Assembly: GCF_001704295.1 (NCBI RefSeq)
Contig: NZ_CP012334.1
Span: 2,182,084 to 2,246,083, forward strand
Source of the DNA: Bordetella sp. H567
GTDB lineage: Bacteria > Pseudomonadota > Gammaproteobacteria > Burkholderiales > Burkholderiaceae_B
Direction: 5' to 3'
DNA length: 64,000 nt
A program made the translations under genes and the position numbers. Shown in pieces: positions 60,633 to 64,000 of the stretch (its first letter is position 1; every line of letters starts with the position of its first letter). The notes beneath the pieces are model-generated. The model ran no database searches. It saw nothing but the letters and a program-made list of their open reading frames with translations, and had not been told where the DNA came from.

Positions 60633-61127
60633 ACAACGGAGAGTTTTATAGGCTTTATTCTGGACGTTTGGGGCGAGGGAAGAATTATAGCCGGTAATCA
60701 GATTACTGGTTTTGTGGAGGCGGACAATCTCAATCATGTGAATCAGAGGATTTCCAATGGTTCTTATTCGGGACAGCCGATTCCGAGGTTAATCCCGGTT
60801 GATAACTACTACTATCCACAATTTCCGATAAGTGATAATTCATACACGTACTTGACGTTGATCGGCTCCCCCATAGCGCCGGCTGTTGTGGCTGAGATGT
60901 TAAGAGTATTCGATAAAAGCGCTGGAGGTCGTATTTATCTATATGATCCGCAGGATGAAGACCTCGATACGTTCGAAAAAGCGATATTTTCATCGAAACT
61001 TATAATGGACGGAACCTATAATCCGAGAGGTCTTCCCTCGCCATTTAGTCAGATTTATTTGCCTGTTGCGGAGCAAACTAAAGCAGAGTATGTAATGACA
61101 TACAAGTGGTACGACAAAGAACTATAG
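60633..61127 (+). pseudogene. Start-less methyltransferase-fold, toxin-tip-like fragment
   Basis: An open frame of 164 codons bounded by a TGA at 60630-60632 and a TAG at 61125-61127. It has no ATG at its beginning; the first GTG is at 60714, inside the domain. Translation reads FILDVWGEGR, GQPIPRLIPV, DNSYTYLTLIGSPI, VVAEMLRVFDK and GGRIYLYDPQ. This order resembles a class I SAM-methyltransferase-like core as I know it from C-terminal toxin tips of contact-dependent and polymorphic toxins (DVGGEGR, GxPIPN, then ARVLxPGG in those). An ATG at 60629 lies one base out of frame, so a one-base insertion could have broken the gene. The DNA is AT-rich with foreign-looking codon use. No secretion domain or immunity gene is seen. 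The assignment is from recalled motif similarity only. Confidence 0.5.
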
Positions 61128-61484
61128 TAAGTTGAACGCTGGTACACGCATGTGCGGGGTATCGCGGCGTCCTACGCGCGCCCCGCGAGCCTGGCGACGT
61201 CTCGCCGCCGTGGCGCGCCAGATGGCGGCGATGATTGCGTCGTGCATTCCGGTAGATGCCGTTTAGCGCGGTCACGAAGATCCGACAAGCGGCCAGCGGC
61301 TCGACCAGGGAGGTAATCCCAATATCGGGCCCGTGTGCGCAAGCAACGGGGAGACGCTCTCGTGGTTCGGATCGGCGAAGTGCTGGATGCCAGGGTGGCG
61401 GAAGGCTTTGCAGGGCTGGGTGCCGGCTGATGTGACGTAACCCTCTGACCTGCACCTCTGCCGTAAACCGCTGATCTGAAATGC
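61128..61484. other. Intergenic segment, no supported gene
   Basis: 357 bases between the toxin-like fragment and the tRNA terminator. GC content returns to high after about 61150. Minus-strand open frames here run through the tRNA gene or have no start signals, and I recognise no protein in them; they could be remnants of a decayed gene. No inverted repeats of an insertion sequence were noticed. Confidence 0.45.
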
Positions 61485-61510
61485 AAAAACCGACCTGAGG
61501 GTCGGTTTTT
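61485..61510 (-). terminator. Terminator of tRNA-Ala (bidirectional hairpin)
   Basis: AAAAACCGACC and GGTCGGTTTTT form a perfect 11-bp stem with a 4-base loop and T-tracts on both strands. It lies 12 bases downstream of the tRNA 3' end on the minus strand. Confidence 0.85.
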
Positions 61511-61522
61511 GTCTGGAATTTT

Positions 61523-61598
<76 letters not shown>

Positions 61599-62169
61599 AC
61601 ATCAAGCAAGTCCGCAACTATACCAGAAAATTTCCACGTGGCGTGCCCGCATGCCGGTCCGTCCAGAGCGTGAGGGCGCAGCCTCTTTTCGCTCATCAAT
61701 CCGCGAAAATGTATGTATCTGGACATGTTGTTACATTACCACAATGTGGCATCGTGCCAACGGCTGATAGGCCGTTTTTGCTTTCGCCGTGCGACGTTAC
61801 ATTCGCGCCGAGCTGCACCGAATAGAGGATAGGAGGGGTTTGCCCGAAGTTGGACGCAATAGACCCCACTTTTAACGGAAGAGCAGGCTACGTCCGTGCC
61901 CCCATTACAAATGTGTCCACGCCTTGAAAGGTTTCACTACCATAATATTTACATTCTCCTGATAGCTTGTGACATAAATCGCGTTTTTCTGGAGTTGATC
62001 GAGCGTTGAACGACACAGACAATGCCGGCCGCAGTTTCATCTTAGCTGTTTCGTCGACCGTTCCTCTTGTAAAAACGACCTGTATGCGGAGCGGCACGTG
62101 CTGAGCGCGAAGTATTACAGCCGGGAAATCAGCTGTTACTCCACCACGACCACGCATCACGGGAAAGTC
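61599..62169. other. 571-bp gap between tRNA-Ala and the TolC gene
   Basis: No credible gene. It is AT-richer than the window average. It should hold the tRNA promoter near 61617 and the promoter and leader of the TolC gene. A small palindrome, CCACAATGTGG at 61739-61749, is present. No insertion sequence, direct repeat of the tRNA end or second tRNA was seen. Confidence 0.5.
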
Positions 62170-63753
62170 ATGCATTTGTTTCGTCTGAAGCATCTTGTTG
62201 CCGCAATTGCAACCGCAGCGACGGCCGCCGCCGTCGCCCAACCCAGCCAGTCCAACGCCCAGCTTGCCAAGCCGCCCGTGGTTCCGGCCGCCGGGGCACC
62301 GGTTGCACAAGCCACCGACGTCAAGGGTGCCGCGACCCTGTACCAGGTCGTTGAGCAGACGCTCCTCACCAATCCGGAAATCCAGGCTCGCTACAACGAC
62401 TTCCGTTCTTCCCTGGAAGGGCAGAACGTCGCCCGCGGCGGCTTCCTGCCGCAAGTCAACGCGCAGGGCTGGCTCGGCCATGAATGGCAAAGCAATCTGC
62501 CCGGCCAAGGCTCGGCCAGCTGGAATCGCCCCGGTTATACGCTGGAGCTGCGCCAACTGCTGTTTGACGGCTTCAAGACCACCAGCGACGTGAAGCAGGC
62601 CGGTTTCGAAAAGCTGTCGCGCTTCTACGACCTGCTCGCCACCAGCGATGAGATGGCCTTCAATGCGACGCAATCTTTCCTGGACGTCGAGCGCTATCGC
62701 GACCTGGAGTTGCTGGCGCGCCAGAACTACAGCCTGCACGAAGAAACGATGAAGCAGATCCGCGAGCGCGCGGATTCCGGCGTGGGCCGCCGCGTGGACC
62801 TGGAACAGGCGGGCGGCCGCCTGGCCCTGGCGCAGACCAACCTGATGACGGAAAGCGCCAACCTGAACGACGTGACGCAGCGTTTCCGCCGCGTCACCGG
62901 CCTGGATGTGCCGAACACGCTGGCGCCGACTCCGCGCGTGGACGACAAGCTGCCCAAGGATCCGAAGAACTTCAACGACTCGCTGCGCAGCAACCCGTCC
63001 TTTCTGTCGAAGCAGGCGCTGCTGCAGGCCGCCGATGCCGGCGTGCAGTCGTCCAAGGGCGCGTTCTCGCCCAAGTTCGAATTCGTGGCCTCCAGCGGCA
63101 CCGACTCGTCGCAGCCCGGCCCCGACTACAAGAACACGCGCAGCAACAACGTGCAGGTCGTCATGTCGTACAACCTGTACCGCGGCGGTGCCGATTCCGC
63201 GCGTGTGCGCCAGACCTCGGCGCAGAGCTATGCCGCGCGCGACGTCCGCAACTTCACCTGCCGCAATATCCAGCAGGACGTGGCGATCGCATGGAACAAC
63301 GTGGTGCACCTGCGCCAGGCGCTGCCCTTCCTGCGCGACCACGAAGTGGCGACGACCAAGGTCCGCGACGCCTATCGCCAACAGTTCCAGATCGGCCAGC
63401 GCACGCTGCTGGACTTGCTGGATACCGAAAACGAATTGTTCGAATCGCGCCGCGCGCTGACCAACGCGCTGTATGACCTGCAGGTGGCCCAGTACCGCTG
63501 GCTGACGCTGTCGCACAAGCTGCTGCCCACGCTGGGCCTGCGCCCAGCCAACGACGAGACGCCGGAAGAAAACGGCAAGCTCGAAGTCAGCGACGAAGTC
63601 ATCAAGCTGTGCAATTCGACGGTGCCGGACGCCTCGCGCCTCCAGCCCGTGAAGGTGAATTACAACAGCGACATGAGCCCGCCGGATCTGGTACCCGCCG
63701 GCAAGGCTTCCCAACCCAGCCCGGCCAAGCCGGGTTCCACCCCGAAGTGGTGA
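62170..63753 (+). CDS. tolC: TolC-family outer membrane channel protein
   Basis: 527 residues: a signal peptide (residues ~1-24, KHLVAAIATAATAAAVAQ), a Pro/Ala-rich linker, then two TolC repeat halves of long helices and beta strands (LYQVVEQTLLTNPEIQARYNDF early; GQRTLLDLLDTENELFESRRALTNALYD late, a type I secretion channel hallmark). It forms a trimer spanning the outer membrane and periplasm for type I secretion or efflux. GGGAAAG precedes the ATG at 62170. No ABC or fusion protein gene is adjacent in the window. Confidence 0.92.
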   Translation: MHLFRLKHLVAAIATAATAAAVAQPSQSNAQLAKPPVVPAAGAPVAQATDVKGAATLYQVVEQTLLTNPEIQARYNDFRSSLEGQNVARGGFLPQVNAQGWLGHEWQSNLPGQGSASWNRPGYTLELRQLLFDGFKTTSDVKQAGFEKLSRFYDLLATSDEMAFNATQSFLDVERYRDLELLARQNYSLHEETMKQIRERADSGVGRRVDLEQAGGRLALAQTNLMTESANLNDVTQRFRRVTGLDVPNTLAPTPRVDDKLPKDPKNFNDSLRSNPSFLSKQALLQAADAGVQSSKGAFSPKFEFVASSGTDSSQPGPDYKNTRSNNVQVVMSYNLYRGGADSARVRQTSAQSYAARDVRNFTCRNIQQDVAIAWNNVVHLRQALPFLRDHEVATTKVRDAYRQQFQIGQRTLLDLLDTENELFESRRALTNALYDLQVAQYRWLTLSHKLLPTLGLRPANDETPEENGKLEVSDEVIKLCNSTVPDASRLQPVKVNYNSDMSPPDLVPAGKASQPSPAKPGSTPKW

Positions 63754-63759
63754 TCTGCC

Positions 63760-63987
63760 ATGGCGACTCAAGGCGACAAGGAACGAGACGGCGAGTTTTC
63801 CAAGCTCGACCTGGATTTTGTCCGCGTACTCGAAGACCTGATAGACGCCTTGATCGCCAACGGCACGCTGCGGCTGACCGATCTGCCGCCGCAGGCGCAG
63901 CGCAAGCTCAACGAGCGCAAGCAGCACCGGGCCAGGTTATCCGAACATCTGGATTTGTTGGACGATGAAGACGGACAAGTCATTTGA
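63760..63987 (+). CDS. Small conserved acidic protein downstream of tolC
   Basis: 75 residues, no signal peptide or membrane segment. Its middle (LDLDFVRVLEDLIDALIANGTLRLTDLP) looks like an amphipathic helix pair, and the end is charged. It starts 6 bases after the TolC stop, so the two are co-transcribed. The function is unknown; a regulatory or adaptor role with the secretion channel is possible but unproved. Confidence 0.65.
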   Translation: MATQGDKERDGEFSKLDLDFVRVLEDLIDALIANGTLRLTDLPPQAQRKLNERKQHRARLSEHLDLLDDEDGQVI

Positions 63988-64000
63988 CCGCTCGGTGGAC

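Noticed and set aside
60503-60697. 64-codon plus-strand open frame
   Set aside because: No ribosome site, no recognisable content, and it ends inside the toxin-like fragment in another frame.
60392-61522. Integrated mobile element at tRNA-Ala
   Set aside because: No integrase, no insertion-sequence ends and no repeat of the tRNA 3' end were found in the window.

Overview
The window is high-GC, gene-dense bacterial chromosome. Five orphan Bug/TctC-type periplasmic binding proteins, many LysR and IclR regulators, a GTP-dependent PEP carboxykinase and a PEP carboxylase point to a beta-proteobacterium of the Alcaligenaceae (Bordetella/Achromobacter type). This placement is inferred from gene content and protein style; no rRNA marker is present.

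Layout. 1-13.3 kb is mostly housekeeping: a flavodoxin-fold protein, a PHB-depolymerase-type esterase, a HAD phosphatase-tadA-ldcA run of overlapping genes, a Kef-type antiporter, an enoyl-CoA hydratase, an ABC-F ATPase (ybiT), an MFS transporter, a YigZ-like protein, thioredoxin, a luciferase-like oxidoreductase and arfB. 13.4-21.2 kb holds an NRDE protein, a YbaK-type deacylase, an aldo/keto reductase, the glpR-glpD operon and pckG. 21.4-27.8 kb holds a small acetyltransferase pair, a phosphopantetheinyl transferase and a D-amino-acid/peptide type operon (DSD1-like PLP enzyme, M81 peptidase, Bug receptor) with a divergent LysR gene. 28-38 kb holds a Bug gene followed by a 37-bp tandem repeat, ppc coupled to a VOC protein, an IclR gene, and a Bug plus two paralogous alpha/beta hydrolases followed by a convergent DeoR gene. 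38-46 kb holds a phosphocholine-type phospholipase C, a small lipoprotein, a TauD-type dioxygenase with a Bug receptor and LysR regulator, and a beta-lactamase-fold hydrolase.

46-53 kb is one long minus-strand transcription unit: an IclR regulator, a polar amino acid ABC importer, hutD, hutF, hutG and an HD-domain protein. It looks like an importer and lower pathway for formimino-glutamate or histidine, under an IclR regulator, with two matching palindromes in front of it. Divergent from it is a hydantoinase/oxoprolinase A-B pair with its own Bug receptor. 58-60.4 kb holds a LysR/aminotransferase divergent pair.

60.4-62.2 kb is different: AT-rich, gene-poor, beside a tRNA-Ala(CGC). It carries an open frame without a proper start codon whose protein resembles a methyltransferase-fold toxin tip (orphan effector C-terminus). 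The window ends with a TolC-family outer membrane protein and a small conserved gene.

The most unusual items are the start-less toxin-like fragment near the tRNA, the IclR-controlled hut-like operon with duplicated operators, the paired hydrolase/Bug cluster, and the tandem repeat that duplicates the end of a Bug gene.
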